DNA of 64,000 nt from Paenibacillus phytohabitans (GCF_013141775.1 NZ_WHOB01000018.1:62001-126000), one strand, 5' to 3'; shown: positions 37,060-47,550, numbered from the stretch's first letter. Notes: generated by a model not told the origin, from the letters alone. Numbers and translations: made by a program.

Positions 37060-38132
37060 GCCCGGACTGCCGCCATCACCACCAGCACCGCCGGAACAAC
37101 CAGCATGAAAAAAGGATACACCAAATATAAAAGACCTCCGCCCTCATCCAGATGCTCTGTAAAGCTGCGGGCATCCAGCATGGAGGTGAACAGAATAATC
37201 AGCGCACAAGGATACAGCATCCGGCGGAAAGGCATATGGAACAGCTCCGAAATACCGACCAGTGCAGCGGCAAAGAATACAGCCATTTTGAAAAACACCC
37301 CGATAATCAGCACCATCACTACAAATATATCCACACGCTGGATGAAATCCGAGATCGAAATCTTGCTGATCGTCGGCATCAGCGGCAGCGGCGAGCGCTC
37401 CACAATATCCTCACCCAGGACTGAAATATTCAAGGCCATAGTGAAGCTGAGCAGAATGGCGGAGAAAAGGATACCGGCGGCGATGACCCATGGTCCTTTT
37501 TTGACACTGGACAAATAGGGCATCAGCATGGTGAAGCAAACCATCTCCCCGAACGGAAACATGTAATTCTGATGCGCCACCGAGACCAGCACAGGCTGGA
37601 GGCCATTCTCGAGCACGGGCAGCAGTCTGTGCAAATTGATAGACCCCGAGAGCACCAGCATAATTGTGCCGAACAAGCCGATCAGCATCACGACAAGCGC
37701 AAAAACCACCGAAGTCCTGCTCAGCACCTCCACGCCTTTATGCAGCACATACGCCCCCGAGAGCAGCATCAGCGTACTGAGAATAAACAGCGGAGTGTTG
37801 TGCATGGTTGCCATAGCGAGCATAGTGCTGCCATCGCGCAAATCCCGGGCGGCAAGATTAATGTAGAGAATGATGTACAGTATGGCCACCGGAGTTCCGA
37901 TATATTTGCCGAGCAATTGCCGCGTATAGGCGGTAAAAGGCATGTCGGGGTGCTTGCGGTACAGATAGGCATAACCCGTGAACACGATCAGACCGGCCAC
38001 ACAGCCGACCAGAATCGAGAGCCAGGCATCCCTGCCGGACTCCATACCCAGATTGACAACCAGTGCCGTTCCCAGCTCAAACAAAACGGTCAAGCAGAAG
38101 AACTGGCCCAGTCCGATTTTGATCGTCCCCAT
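37032..38132 (-). CDS. Spore germination receptor B subunit (GerAB family)
   Basis: The 366-residue membrane protein has about ten helices in the endospore germination permease (amino-acid-permease-like) layout. It starts GTIKIGLGQFFCLTVLFELG and contains YRKHPDMPFTAYTRQLLGKY. B subunits hold the germinant-binding pocket in GerA-type receptors. GGGGAGG precedes the ATG. It is the last gene of the gerA-gerC-gerB run and lies 18 bp downstream of the C subunit gene. Confidence 0.92.
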   Translation of the reverse strand: MGTIKIGLGQFFCLTVLFELGTALVVNLGMESGRDAWLSILVGCVAGLIVFTGYAYLYRKHPDMPFTAYTRQLLGKYIGTPVAILYIILYINLAARDLRDGSTMLAMATMHNTPLFILSTLMLLSGAYVLHKGVEVLSRTSVVFALVVMLIGLFGTIMLVLSGSINLHRLLPVLENGLQPVLVSVAHQNYMFPFGEMVCFTMLMPYLSSVKKGPWVIAAGILFSAILLSFTMALNISVLGEDIVERSPLPLMPTISKISISDFIQRVDIFVVMVLIIGVFFKMAVFFAAALVGISELFHMPFRRMLYPCALIILFTSMLDARSFTEHLDEGGGLLYLVYPFFMLVVPAVLVVMAAVRAHFSAPRPG

Positions 38133-38150
38133 ATGTAGACCTCCCCGGTT

Positions 38151-39365
38151 CTATTTGTTGATCTGAAAAGAGTTGCTGCGCATATCCGTATGCCGGATGA
38201 CGGCATCTGCGTCAAATTGGACTTCGCAGGCTGCAAAAATATCCTCCCAATGATCCTTGACCTGCTTCCAGCCGCGCGGATGGGTTCGCTGCAGCACCTG
38301 GCCGAAGCCGAGATAATCGCTTTTGAACTCCCGGGCTGAAGCAATTGCTGCCTTAATCTGCTTGATCGTTTCCCCGGTCAGCTGTTCAGACAATCCCTCC
38401 AGTACCTCCGGTGAAGTAAGGTCCAGGGAATTGGCAGATTCCTTAATCGCAGCCTGTTGTCTGATTTTCACGATAATGACCGGATGCTCCGGATCTGTAA
38501 CAGCCGCCTTCAAGGTTACCTGGGACTGATAGACATTGAAAGACAGATAGCCGCCTTCTTTGTCCTTGATTACAACGGGAAACTCTTTGATTTTGTTATG
38601 CAAAAGAACGGTGCCCAGCGCGGCGTCGCCGTCCAGCCAGCCTTTCATCTTATCGTCCTTAAACGCTGCCAGTCCTGAAATTCTCAGAATGTTCTTGGGT
38701 GAAATGCTTTTCAGGTTATCGTTAGTGTCTGCGCCCTCCCTGCTTCCGCTCGTAAACACCCCATTGATAATAGGTCCGCCTCCTGTGAGCTGAACCCCGC
38801 GGATCACATCATCCACCTCCATCCGGAAGTTGTAGCCGAACTGCTTCGAAGTCGTCTCCAGCTTCTCAACCAGATCATTCACAGGGATTTTGCTGAACAC
38901 GGTCATCGTTGACATCAATTCATGCGCCGGCTGACCTTTGGCAATAAAGATCAGACTGGTGAGCCTGGTATCACTCTCCCGCTCCAGCACATCCAGGATA
39001 TCCTTGATCCCTTCACGGGCAAGCTCCTCGGAAACCACCAGCACCCGTACATGTCCAAGTGATAAGAAACGCGCTGTTTGCCGGGAAGCATCGGCCAGTG
39101 CCTCGAACATCGTCCGGCCGGTACCTGTGTACATGGCAACCGGGGAAATCCCCCGGGCATTCTCCCCGGATATTTCCTCAGCAACGATGACCTGAAAAGA
39201 CAGCCGGTATTTCTCGGCCTCGGTCGGCCCCCGGTCGATGGCTACCCCTGAGACAATGGCCCGGCGGTTAAGCTCCACATTGTCCCAGCAGCCGGTAAGC
39301 AGGAGCAGCGGCAGAAGAGCCAGCAGCAGTGCAGGGAAGACGGATATCTTATTCATCAGTTTCAT
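38151..39365 (-). CDS. Spore germination receptor C subunit, lipoprotein (Ger(x)C)
   Basis: I start at ATG 39365, overlapping the A-subunit end by 17 bp; the 24 extra upstream codons have no signal character. About 404 residues, with a lipobox in LLLLLTGCWDNVELN (Cys near residue 25), the diagnostic WDxxE after the lipid cysteine, VSGVAIDRGP and a later LISLIFIAKG-like region (TSLIFIAKGQPAHELMS). C subunits are anchored on the outside of the inner spore membrane. Confidence 0.93.
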   Translation of the reverse strand: MKLMNKISVFPALLLALLPLLLLTGCWDNVELNRRAIVSGVAIDRGPTEAEKYRLSFQVIVAEEISGENARGISPVAMYTGTGRTMFEALADASRQTARFLSLGHVRVLVVSEELAREGIKDILDVLERESDTRLTSLIFIAKGQPAHELMSTMTVFSKIPVNDLVEKLETTSKQFGYNFRMEVDDVIRGVQLTGGGPIINGVFTSGSREGADTNDNLKSISPKNILRISGLAAFKDDKMKGWLDGDAALGTVLLHNKIKEFPVVIKDKEGGYLSFNVYQSQVTLKAAVTDPEHPVIIVKIRQQAAIKESANSLDLTSPEVLEGLSEQLTGETIKQIKAAIASAREFKSDYLGFGQVLQRTHPRGWKQVKDHWEDIFAACEVQFDADAVIRHTDMRSNSFQINK

Positions 39366-41178
39366 GTTGTTCACCTTCGGCCTGCTGCCTGGCAGCGGTA
39401 TTATTCTTGAGAATGAGCGGAGACAGCTGCTCGTCATAGCCCGTCGTTAGCTGCATGTATTCAGGCAGCTCTGCGCGCATCTGCTGCGGTGATTTGCGGG
39501 GGCCCATCAGCCAGAGCGGCAGCCTGAGAATCGTATCCTTCTGCCCTTTGACCGAAAGAGGCACGAACGGGGACAGATAGGGAATGCCGAAGGTACGCAG
39601 GCTGTTCATATGTGCCACTAGTACAATCAGTCCCAGCGTAATCCCGTAGAAGCCGAACATGCTTGCCATGATCAGAAAAGCAAACCGGATAAGTCTACCG
39701 GCAATCGCCATGTTATAAGCCGGAATGGCAAAGCTGGCAATCCCGGTCAACGCTACCACGATAACCATGATCGGTGTAATGATCCCCGCTTCCACCACAG
39801 CGGTTCCCAGGATAAGCGCACCGACAACGGATACCGTTTGCCCGATGACACGGGGCATCCGCACACCGGCTTCCCGGAGAATCTCAAAAGCCGTTTCCAT
39901 CAACAGCACCTCCACAAAAGCCGGGAAAGGCACATTCTCCCGCTGGGAGAGCAGATTGATCAGCAGTGTTGTCGGTATCATCTCATAATGATAGGTAGTC
40001 AGTGCAAGATAAACGGAAGGGCCGAGAATCAGGACCAGAAAGCTGACATAACGGATGACCCGCATCATAATGGCGATATCAAAACGCTGGGAATAATCCT
40101 CTGCAGACTGAAAAAATTGCGTGAACACCGCCGGAAGGATCAGGACAAACGGGGTGCCGTCGACAATAATGACCACTCTGCCTTCCAGCAGATTGCCTGC
40201 CGCCACATCCGGCCGTTCCGAATTGTATATGGTAGGAAACGGTGTGAACGTCTTATCCTGAATTAATTCTTCAATGAAACCCGACTCCAGCACTTCATCT
40301 AGGGTTATCTTACGCAGACGTTCCCTGACTTCCCGGATCAGATCTTCCCCGGCTATCCCCTTCATATACATCAGAGCCACATGAGTCTGTGTTTCTGTAC
40401 CTATCTTCATGTATTCCAGACGCAGCTTGGGCGATTTGATCCGGCGGCGGATCAGTGAGATGTTCGTGGCCACCGACTCTACAAAACCATCCTTCGGCCC
40501 CCGGACCACAAGCTGCGAGGAAGGCTCGCTGACCGATCGCTGCTCTCCGCCCCGGGTCTCGCAGATAATAGCTGTCCGGTATCCCTCCAGCAATATAACG
40601 GTGTCGCCTGAGAGAACGGCCAACATGATATCCTTCCATTCCTCCTGCAATACCGCGTCGCCGATTTCCAGGGCGCGGTTTAGAATCAGCTGCGGGAGGG
40701 GGGAGCGTCCGGTGCCGGGCTCTGCGGTGAACATGGGGGCAGACTTAGCAGCGGAGTTAGCGGCAGACTCAGCTGTGGCGTTAATTGAAGCTTCTGCCGG
40801 AGCGGCGGTGCCGGAAGCTGCTCCATCCCCATGGCTGGTCTCCTGTGCGGCTTGATCGCTGGCTCTGGCTGTTACCATGTCGTCCGTATCGTCCGGGAAC
40901 AGGTCCTCCGTATTGCCCAGCAGCGAGCCAATTACAAATTCGTTAACGGCCACCGTATCAGCCAATCCGCTGAGATGAATTGCCGCCGCTTCAATCCGGC
41001 GTTCTCCCCCGATCTGGATTCTGCGGACTTTGAGATCCGGACTGCCGCCAAGCTCAGACTGCATACTATCCAGATTCCGGGCAAAGTTATCGGACAGATA
41101 AGGAGCTCCGCCTTCAGCTGGCTGGTTCGCCGGAGCTGCAGCTGTTGCCTGTTTATGTTTATTGGACCATGACTTCAT
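39349..41178 (-). CDS. Spore germination receptor A subunit (GerAA family)
   Basis: ATG 41178 follows GGGAGGGATGAGG. About 609 residues. The N-terminal soluble half contains an Ala/Ser/Thr-rich stretch (around residues 120-160) that is not typical. The core EWKDIMLAVLSGDTVILLEG and VRGPKDGFVESVATNISLIRRRI follow, with the PREPSE-type segment here reading RGPKDGF. Five or so C-terminal membrane helices end the protein (FPAFVEVLLMETAFEILREAG). A subunits form the ion-channel-like body of GerA receptors. A candidate sigma-G promoter lies at 41214-41244. Confidence 0.93.
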   Translation of the reverse strand: MKSWSNKHKQATAAAPANQPAEGGAPYLSDNFARNLDSMQSELGGSPDLKVRRIQIGGERRIEAAAIHLSGLADTVAVNEFVIGSLLGNTEDLFPDDTDDMVTARASDQAAQETSHGDGAASGTAAPAEASINATAESAANSAAKSAPMFTAEPGTGRSPLPQLILNRALEIGDAVLQEEWKDIMLAVLSGDTVILLEGYRTAIICETRGGEQRSVSEPSSQLVVRGPKDGFVESVATNISLIRRRIKSPKLRLEYMKIGTETQTHVALMYMKGIAGEDLIREVRERLRKITLDEVLESGFIEELIQDKTFTPFPTIYNSERPDVAAGNLLEGRVVIIVDGTPFVLILPAVFTQFFQSAEDYSQRFDIAIMMRVIRYVSFLVLILGPSVYLALTTYHYEMIPTTLLINLLSQRENVPFPAFVEVLLMETAFEILREAGVRMPRVIGQTVSVVGALILGTAVVEAGIITPIMVIVVALTGIASFAIPAYNMAIAGRLIRFAFLIMASMFGFYGITLGLIVLVAHMNSLRTFGIPYLSPFVPLSVKGQKDTILRLPLWLMGPRKSPQQMRAELPEYMQLTTGYDEQLSPLILKNNTAARQQAEGEQHETDE

Positions 41179-41213
41179 ATCCGCCTCATCCCTCCCATGC
41201 TCATGCAGAGTTC

Positions 41214-41244
41214 TATTATTCGCGGATATCCTTGCCATTATTCG
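41214..41244 (-). promoter_or_regulatory. Candidate sigma-G promoter of the ger operon
   Basis: CGAATA (41239-41244) and AATAATA (41214-41220) with an 18-base spacer resemble the forespore sigma-G pattern GNATA-18-CATNNTA. The start would fall near 41207, about 29 bp before the A-subunit ATG. The first base of the minus-10 box departs from consensus. Confidence 0.45.
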
Positions 41245-41300
41245 GCTGGCTTCCCTCCGGGTGGAGGTCGGGGGTATCCATGGGTAGAATGGAGATTTTT

Positions 41301-41343
41301 AAGTTCACGCCACTTAAGTTCACGTCACTTGAATTCACGCCAA
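41301..41343. repeat. Three tandem 15-bp units
   Basis: AAGTTCACGCCACTT is followed at once by AAGTTCACGTCACTT and GAATTCACGCCAAAC. It lies upstream of the ger operon and is not coding. Confidence 0.75.
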
Positions 41344-41401
41344 ACCGGTAAAATACTGTACGTATTACAGCTTTGGCTCATAGATAACCGGGCATTCTAG
41401 A

Positions 41402-41481
41402 GGATTGTTGTATGAAATACAGGAATTATCTCGCTAAGTGGCTTAGAGGAGGAGAAATTCTGTATTTCGAACAACAATTCC
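41402..41481. repeat. 80-bp imperfect inverted-repeat element
   Basis: The left arm (GGATTGTTGTATGAAATACA...) and the reverse complement of the right arm (GGAATTGTTGTTCGAAATACA...) match along nearly 37 bp around a central palindrome CTAAG-TGG-CTTAG. The ends are GGA/TCC-like. A lone half-unit (ATGTTGTATTTTGGGCAG) lies at 41507-41530. No reading frame is inside. Confidence 0.75.
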
Positions 41482-41640
41482 GGATTTGGAGCTGATTAAA
41501 GTAGGAAATGTTGTATTTTGGGCAGGATTTTTAAAAAGTGGAGGGCTATGGTGCAATTGGCGGAGTTCATCAGGGAACTCGTGCTCCAGCAGCAGCTAAA
41601 AAGTTCAAATTCCACCGGGTGAAGGCCCGGCGGATGCAGA

Positions 41641-41673
41641 AATCCCCCGCAAGCTCGCAGCTCGCGGGGGATT
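41641..41673 (-). terminator. Hairpin after dapF
   Basis: AATCCCCCGC pairs with GCGGGGGATT around a 13-base loop. The minus-strand T tract is short (ATTTCT), so termination strength is uncertain. Confidence 0.6.
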
Positions 41674-41704
41674 CCATATCTATTGCTATGGGGTTTAATC
41701 CGGC

Positions 41705-42541
41705 TTAAATATCCACCGAGCCCGTATACACAACCTGAGCAGGACCCGTCATATACACATGGTTATCTTCCTCATTCCACTCGATGAACAGGTCGCCGCC
41801 CTTCAGACTGATCCAGGCCGAACGGTCTGTTACCCCGTTCAGTACGGAGGAGACCAGAGTGGCACAGGCTCCGGTTCCGCAGGCCAGTGTAGGTCCGGCA
41901 CCGCGCTCCCAGACGCGCATATCCACATGTCCGCGGTCCACAACGGTAGCGAACTCCACATTTACTTTGCGCGGGAAGAGCGGATGAACTTCCAGCTTCG
42001 GTCCCCACGTGCCGAGGTCGAAGGATACAGCATCGTCTACATAAATAACCGCGTGTGGATTGCCCATGGACACGGCGGTGAATTTGAATTCCGTTCCGTC
42101 CGCCTCAATCGGCTGATCCAGCACAGGCTCCGCGTCGATCGCTACAGGAATCTGAAGCCCGGACAGAACCGGCTCGCCCATATCCACGGTAACAGTCTCC
42201 ACCACACCATCTTTTACCTTCAGGGACACTTTCTGTTCACCGGCACCAATCGTTTCGATCACAATCTGCTCCGATTCCACCAGTCCGTGCTCATACACAT
42301 ATTTGGAGACACAGCGGATGGCATTGCCGCATTGCTCGGCTTCCGAGCCGTCAGAGTTCATGATACGCATCATATAATCACCGCGCTCTGAAGGCAGAAT
42401 GTACACCAGCCCGTCAGCGCCTATGCCGAAGAACCGGTTGCACAGCGTAACTGCCAGCTCCGAAGCATTGCCCGGCAGCTCCTCCTCGCCGAATACAACT
42501 ATAAAGTCATTGCCTAGTCCGTGCATCTTAGTAAATTCCAT
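41705..42541 (-). CDS. dapF: Diaminopimelate epimerase
   Basis: ATG 42541 follows AGGAG at a spacing of 11; the frame is open upstream but unsupported. The 278-residue enzyme shows EFTKMHGLGNDFIVV and both catalytic cysteines, in EQCGNAIRCV and ACGTGACAT. It epimerises LL- to meso-diaminopimelate for lysine and peptidoglycan. It is single here, flanked by repeats on one side and the calcium ATPase on the other. Confidence 0.96.
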   Translation of the reverse strand: MEFTKMHGLGNDFIVVFGEEELPGNASELAVTLCNRFFGIGADGLVYILPSERGDYMMRIMNSDGSEAEQCGNAIRCVSKYVYEHGLVESEQIVIETIGAGEQKVSLKVKDGVVETVTVDMGEPVLSGLQIPVAIDAEPVLDQPIEADGTEFKFTAVSMGNPHAVIYVDDAVSFDLGTWGPKLEVHPLFPRKVNVEFATVVDRGHVDMRVWERGAGPTLACGTGACATLVSSVLNGVTDRSAWISLKGGDLFIEWNEEDNHVYMTGPAQVVYTGSVDI

Positions 42542-42653
42542 TGTATCGTCCACTCCTAAAAGTTTTGTTTGAAATATGCCAGCCGGTTCATCGTAAACCA
42601 AGCTTCCCAGTGTAACCAGCATACCTTAAAGGAGTGGAGTGATGCTATTGATT

Positions 42654-45464
42654 TTATGCCGAAAACTTTGTACTTTTTATCATCTGCCGTCCGCCGCTGC
42701 GGCTGCGGTTCTTCTTGCCGCCCCAGACGCTGCCCGCACCCATCAGGAAAGTCGGAACGCCGGCCATCACCAGCACCAGGCACCATTCGCGGAAGCTGAG
42801 CGGAACGGTTTTGAATACCGGCTGCAGGAACGGCAGGTACATAACGGCCAGCATCAGGATCACGGATGACAGAACGGCGAGCACCAGTGCTTTGTTCTGG
42901 AACGGATTCCGGTGGAATACCGACCGGGAGCTGCGGCAGTCGAAGACATGGATGAGCTGGGCCATAACCAGTGTGGCAAAAGCAACCGACTGCGCCCGCA
43001 CCAGCTGCTGTGCATTATCCGGAGCAATACGCAGCGTCAGCCAGAATGCGGCCAGGGTGCAGAGGCCGATCAGCAGACCGCGGCTGACGATCTTCCAGCC
43101 CAGACGGCGGGCGAAGATATTTTCCTTGGCTCCGCGGGGCTTGTGCTCCATTAAATCCTTCTCCGGCTGGTCTACCCCCAGCGCCATCGCCGGCAGTCCA
43201 TCCGTGACCAGGTTGACCCAGAGAATCTGGATCGGCACCAGCGGCAGCGGCAGCCCCAGCATCATGGCGAAGAACATCGTCAGAATCTCGCCGACATTCG
43301 AAGCCAGGAGATACCGGATAAACTTGCGGATGTTCTCATAGATATTCCGGCCTTCTTCAATGGCTGCAACTATCGTCGAGAAATTGTCATCCCCTAAGAT
43401 AAGTGATGATGCTTCTTTGGTAACATCCGTGCCGGTGATACCCATGGAGATTCCGATATCGGCCGCCTTGATTGCCGGAGCATCGTTCACACCATCCCCG
43501 GTCATCGCCACCACATGGCCCTGGCGCTGCAGCGACTTGATAATCCGCAGCTTATGCTCGGGAGATACCCGGGCATATACATAGACGTTATCGGACACTT
43601 TGTCGAGTGCATCATCGTCCATCCGGGTAAGCTGGCTGCCGGTCAGGACAGTTCCCCCACGCTGCAGAATGCCGAGCTGATGGGCGATTGCTTCCGCAGT
43701 CGTTCCATGGTCTCCGGTAATCATCACGGTTTTGATTCCGGCCCGGCGGGTAACTTGAATAGCATCGCGCACTTCACGGCGCGGCGGGTCAATCATTCCG
43801 GCAAGCCCTACGAAGACAAGCTGGCATTCCGCTTCTTTCTCGCTGCCGGCCACTTCTCCGGTACGCATCTCGCGGTATGCCATCCCCAGTACGCGCAGCG
43901 CACCTCCGGCCATTTCCTCATTGGCCTCCAGCACCTTCTGGCGCAAGGTTGGCGTACAAGGAACTACTCCGCCTTCCCACAGCATATAGGAGCAGCAATT
44001 CAGCAGCACATCAGGCGCGCCCTTGGTGCAGATCATCCGTCCGCCGGGATGGCTGACGATCACAGACATCAGCTTGCGTTCAGAATCAAACGGAAACTCC
44101 GTTTCCCGGGTATAGGTAACAGCAAGCGTTTGTGCAGTTAACCCCATTTTGGCAGACAGGGTTACCAGCGCACCCTCTGTGGGATCCCCCTTAAGCTCCC
44201 ACACAGACTGGGTGTCCGCAACCTTTTCGGCTTCCGCGCCTTTGCCCTTCTTCTTGCCGCGTGTATCAGCGATAGTCTCAAAAATCTCCGCATTGCTGCA
44301 TAAAGCACCCACCTGCAGCATCCGCCGCAGACTCTGGTCATTCTTCAGATCTACAGGCTTGCCTTTGTGGAGTACATGTCCCGCAGGCGAATAACCCTCT
44401 CCGGTCACTTCCAGACTCCGTCCGCCGTTCCACACCCGCGTTACCGTCATTTTATTCTGAGTGAGCGTCCCCGTCTTATCCGAGCAGATGACCGAGGCAC
44501 AGCCCAGGGTCTCTACGGACGGCAGCTTCCGGACGATGGCCTTGCGCTTGATCATCCGCTGGACACCCAGGGCAAGAGCAATGGTTACAATCGCCGGAAG
44601 ACCTTCCGGAATGGCTGCTACGGCCAGACTGACACCTGCCAGGAACATCGCCGGTGCAGGCTGTCCATGCAGAATCCCTGCAAGAACAACGACAATCGTG
44701 AGGCCCAGGGAGACATAGATCAGAATCTTGCCAAGCTGCTCCAGACGGTGCTGCAGCGGCGTTTCCTGGGTTTCGGTATTCTGGATCAGGTCGGCAATCT
44801 TGCCCATCTCGGTATTCATGCCGGTGCGGATGACGACTGCCCGGCCTGTTCCCCGGGTCACCATCGTGCCCATGAAGCCGATATTCTTCTGGTCGCCAAG
44901 CGGAATCTCTTCGGCATGAATCGCCTCCGCATGCTTGGAGACCGGTAAGGATTCCCCCGTCAGTGCCGATTCTTCGGCGTAGAGGGCGCTGCACTGCAGC
45001 CAGCGGACATCCGCAGGGATACGGTCACCGCTCTCCAGCAGGACGATATCACCGGGGACCAGCATTTTGGCTGCAATCAATTCCTGCTTCCCTCCGCGCA
45101 ATACCTTGGCAGACGGGGCAGACAGCTGTTTCAGTGCCCGGAGCGAACGCTCGGCGCGGAACTCCTGTACGAAACCGAGCACCCCGTTAAGCAGAATAAT
45201 GGCAATAATCGTAATTGCATCGAGATATTCGCCGAGCAGGCCGGATACCAGTGTCGCACCCATCAGCACCAGCACCATGAAATCCTTGAACTGATTGAGC
45301 ATGAGCGTAACAGGCGATACCTTTTTGCCCTCCGACAGCTCATTGTACCCGCTCTCTTTACGTCTCTCTGCAGCAGCCTCCGCGCTCAGACCCGCTCCCG
45401 GATGAACGCTGAACATCTCCTGCAGCTCCTCTGCACCGAGGCGGTGCCAACTTTTTTGTTCCAT
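42654..45464 (-). CDS. P2A-type calcium-transporting ATPase (YloB-like, second of two)
   Basis: 936 residues with TGES (about 169-172), PEGLP (286-290), DKTGT (329-333), KGAPDVLLN and TGDGVNDAP. The position next to the divergent rqcH gene matches B. subtilis yloB beside yloA, so this is probably the YloB ortholog, linked in Bacillus to spore calcium and germination. It differs from the protein encoded at 8758-11508 by an insert in the nucleotide domain ([18 protein letters not shown]) and a Ser/Arg/Lys-rich C-terminal tail. GGGAGGGG precedes the ATG. Confidence 0.92.
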   Translation of the reverse strand: MEQKSWHRLGAEELQEMFSVHPGAGLSAEAAAERRKESGYNELSEGKKVSPVTLMLNQFKDFMVLVLMGATLVSGLLGEYLDAITIIAIILLNGVLGFVQEFRAERSLRALKQLSAPSAKVLRGGKQELIAAKMLVPGDIVLLESGDRIPADVRWLQCSALYAEESALTGESLPVSKHAEAIHAEEIPLGDQKNIGFMGTMVTRGTGRAVVIRTGMNTEMGKIADLIQNTETQETPLQHRLEQLGKILIYVSLGLTIVVVLAGILHGQPAPAMFLAGVSLAVAAIPEGLPAIVTIALALGVQRMIKRKAIVRKLPSVETLGCASVICSDKTGTLTQNKMTVTRVWNGGRSLEVTGEGYSPAGHVLHKGKPVDLKNDQSLRRMLQVGALCSNAEIFETIADTRGKKKGKGAEAEKVADTQSVWELKGDPTEGALVTLSAKMGLTAQTLAVTYTRETEFPFDSERKLMSVIVSHPGGRMICTKGAPDVLLNCCSYMLWEGGVVPCTPTLRQKVLEANEEMAGGALRVLGMAYREMRTGEVAGSEKEAECQLVFVGLAGMIDPPRREVRDAIQVTRRAGIKTVMITGDHGTTAEAIAHQLGILQRGGTVLTGSQLTRMDDDALDKVSDNVYVYARVSPEHKLRIIKSLQRQGHVVAMTGDGVNDAPAIKAADIGISMGITGTDVTKEASSLILGDDNFSTIVAAIEEGRNIYENIRKFIRYLLASNVGEILTMFFAMMLGLPLPLVPIQILWVNLVTDGLPAMALGVDQPEKDLMEHKPRGAKENIFARRLGWKIVSRGLLIGLCTLAAFWLTLRIAPDNAQQLVRAQSVAFATLVMAQLIHVFDCRSSRSVFHRNPFQNKALVLAVLSSVILMLAVMYLPFLQPVFKTVPLSFREWCLVLVMAGVPTFLMGAGSVWGGKKNRSRSGGRQMIKSTKFSA

Positions 45465-45654
45465 GACTTATCTTTCCCCTCCCGGTCGTTTCTTGACTTC
45501 CGGCGGCGCACAGCTTTTCCACCTGTTCATGTCCAAGTGTATTCATGGTCGTCCCAAATTATCACCGCATCCGTTTTCTCCTTTTGCGCGAACGAGTGAA
45601 AGTATGGCATCATAGAGGGAGTACATTATTTTTAGGCGACAGGAGAACTTTATC

Positions 45655-47541
45655 ATGGCATTAGACGGCATCGTTACCAAAGCGATCGTGCATGAGCTTC
45701 AATCCTTCATTGGTGCACGCGTCAGCAAAATATATCAACCCAGCACACATGACCTGATCTTCACCCTGCGCGGTGCGGGCGGCGGCGGCAAGCTGCTGCT
45801 GTCAGCGAATCCGACCTACCCCCGGCTGCATCTGACCGAGAGAAGCACTATCAATCCGGCAGAAGCGCCCATGTTCTGCATGCTGATGCGCAAGCATTGT
45901 GAAGGCGGCACCATCGAGAGCATCACGCAGGTGGGCATGGAGCGGATCATTCATATCACTATCAGGACCCGGGATGAGCTGGGAGATGTCTCCGCCAAAA
46001 AGATCATCATTGAGCTGATGGGACGGCATAGCAACATCATTCTGACCGAGCTGTCCACCGGCACGATTATCGACGGGATTCATCACGTCACCCCGTCAAT
46101 CAGCAGCTACCGGGTCGTTATGCCTGGAGCAGCCTATACCGAGCCGCCGCAGCAGCATAAGCTGAATCCGCTCGGCATAAGCCAGGCCGCTTTCATCTCG
46201 TTGATGGCTTCGGCAGAAGAAGCCGCCCTATATGCTGCGGAGCATCCGGAGGAGCCTGAAGAGGATATGATCGAGGGCGAGATTGCGGGGCTTCTGGCCT
46301 CACTGGAAGAACCAAAAGCCGACGGCTCCGGCGGCCCTTCCCCATCAGCCGACCCTACGGGCTGGCTTGTGCATGCTTTTAACGGCCTGAGTCCGCTCAT
46401 TGCCGGTGAGATCGTCCACCGCTACACGGCACTCGGGGGCGATGCCCAGGAGTTCAGCAGCGGGGTAAACCACCCGGACCAGCTGTGGGAAGCCTTCAAT
46501 TCTGTAATGGAGCCGGTTAGGGAGCTCCGGTTCTCGCCGGTCTCCGGCTTGAATGCCAAAGGCAAGCCCATCTTCTCCGCCATACCGCTGAAGCTGATGG
46601 GCGGGAAAGTGAAGCAGTACAGCTCCATCAGCACATGCCTGGAGGATTATTACGGGGATAAAGCGGAGAAGGATACCGTGAAGCAGCGGGTAAGCGACCT
46701 GATCCGTTTCCTCGGCAATGAACGCGGCAAAAACATTAAGAAGCTTGCCAATCTGCAGAAGGATCTGGACGAGGCCCAGGACGCCGACCAGTTCCGGATC
46801 TGGGGCGAGCTGCTGTTCGCTTCCCTGCACACTTTGAACAAAGGGGATAAGACGGCAAAGCTAGTAAACTATTACGATGAGAATCAGGCAGAAATCACTG
46901 TTCCGCTAGATCCGCTCTTAAGCCCTACGGACAATGCGCAGCGCTATTTCAAGAAATACAACAAATATAAGAACAGCCTGCGGGTCATCGGCGAACAGCT
47001 GCTCAAGACCCATGAGGAGATTGCCTACATGGAGACGCTGCAGCAGCAGCTCGCCCACGCCTCACTGAATGACATCGAGGAAATCCGTGAGGAGCTGGTA
47101 AGTCAGGGCTACCTGCGTGACCGCAGCAAAAAGGGCAAAAAGAAGAAAAAGGCCACCCGCCCTACCCTGCAGGTGTTCACCTCTTCTGAAGGCATCGACA
47201 TCTATGTAGGCAAAAACAACCTGCAGAACGAATATGTCACCAACCGTCTGGCTTCGGCGAACGATACCTGGCTGCACACGAAGGACATTCCGGGTTCGCA
47301 TGTAGTCATCCGCAGCGAGGAATTCGGCGATGCCACCTTAGAAGAAGCTGCCCAGCTCGCCGCTTACTTCAGCCAGGCGAAGCAGTCGAGCAGCGTTCCG
47401 GTAGACAGCACCCTGATCCGGTACGTCCGCAAACCAAGCGGGGCTAAACCGGGCTTCGTCATCTACGATCATCAGCGGACGCTATTCGTCACACCGGATG
47501 AAGAGCGTATCAAAGGTCTGGCAAGTGTTCTGCGAAGCTAG
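45655..47541 (+). CDS. rqcH: Ribosome-associated quality control protein RqcH (NFACT)
   Basis: The 628-residue protein has an NFACT-N domain (ALDGIVTKAIVHELQSFIGARVSKIYQPS with the DR-type region replaced by ALDG-start), HhH-like segments, a long coiled-coil-rich middle (about 350-480) and NFACT-R (LQVFTSSEGIDIYVGKNNLQNEYV; DTWLHTKDIPGSHVVIR). It adds alanine tails to nascent chains on obstructed 50S subunits. It is divergent from the yloB-like ATPase gene. GACAGGAG precedes the ATG. Confidence 0.95.
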   Translation: MALDGIVTKAIVHELQSFIGARVSKIYQPSTHDLIFTLRGAGGGGKLLLSANPTYPRLHLTERSTINPAEAPMFCMLMRKHCEGGTIESITQVGMERIIHITIRTRDELGDVSAKKIIIELMGRHSNIILTELSTGTIIDGIHHVTPSISSYRVVMPGAAYTEPPQQHKLNPLGISQAAFISLMASAEEAALYAAEHPEEPEEDMIEGEIAGLLASLEEPKADGSGGPSPSADPTGWLVHAFNGLSPLIAGEIVHRYTALGGDAQEFSSGVNHPDQLWEAFNSVMEPVRELRFSPVSGLNAKGKPIFSAIPLKLMGGKVKQYSSISTCLEDYYGDKAEKDTVKQRVSDLIRFLGNERGKNIKKLANLQKDLDEAQDADQFRIWGELLFASLHTLNKGDKTAKLVNYYDENQAEITVPLDPLLSPTDNAQRYFKKYNKYKNSLRVIGEQLLKTHEEIAYMETLQQQLAHASLNDIEEIREELVSQGYLRDRSKKGKKKKKATRPTLQVFTSSEGIDIYVGKNNLQNEYVTNRLASANDTWLHTKDIPGSHVVIRSEEFGDATLEEAAQLAAYFSQAKQSSSVPVDSTLIRYVRKPSGAKPGFVIYDHQRTLFVTPDEERIKGLASVLRS

Positions 47542-47550
47542 TCCCGGCTA

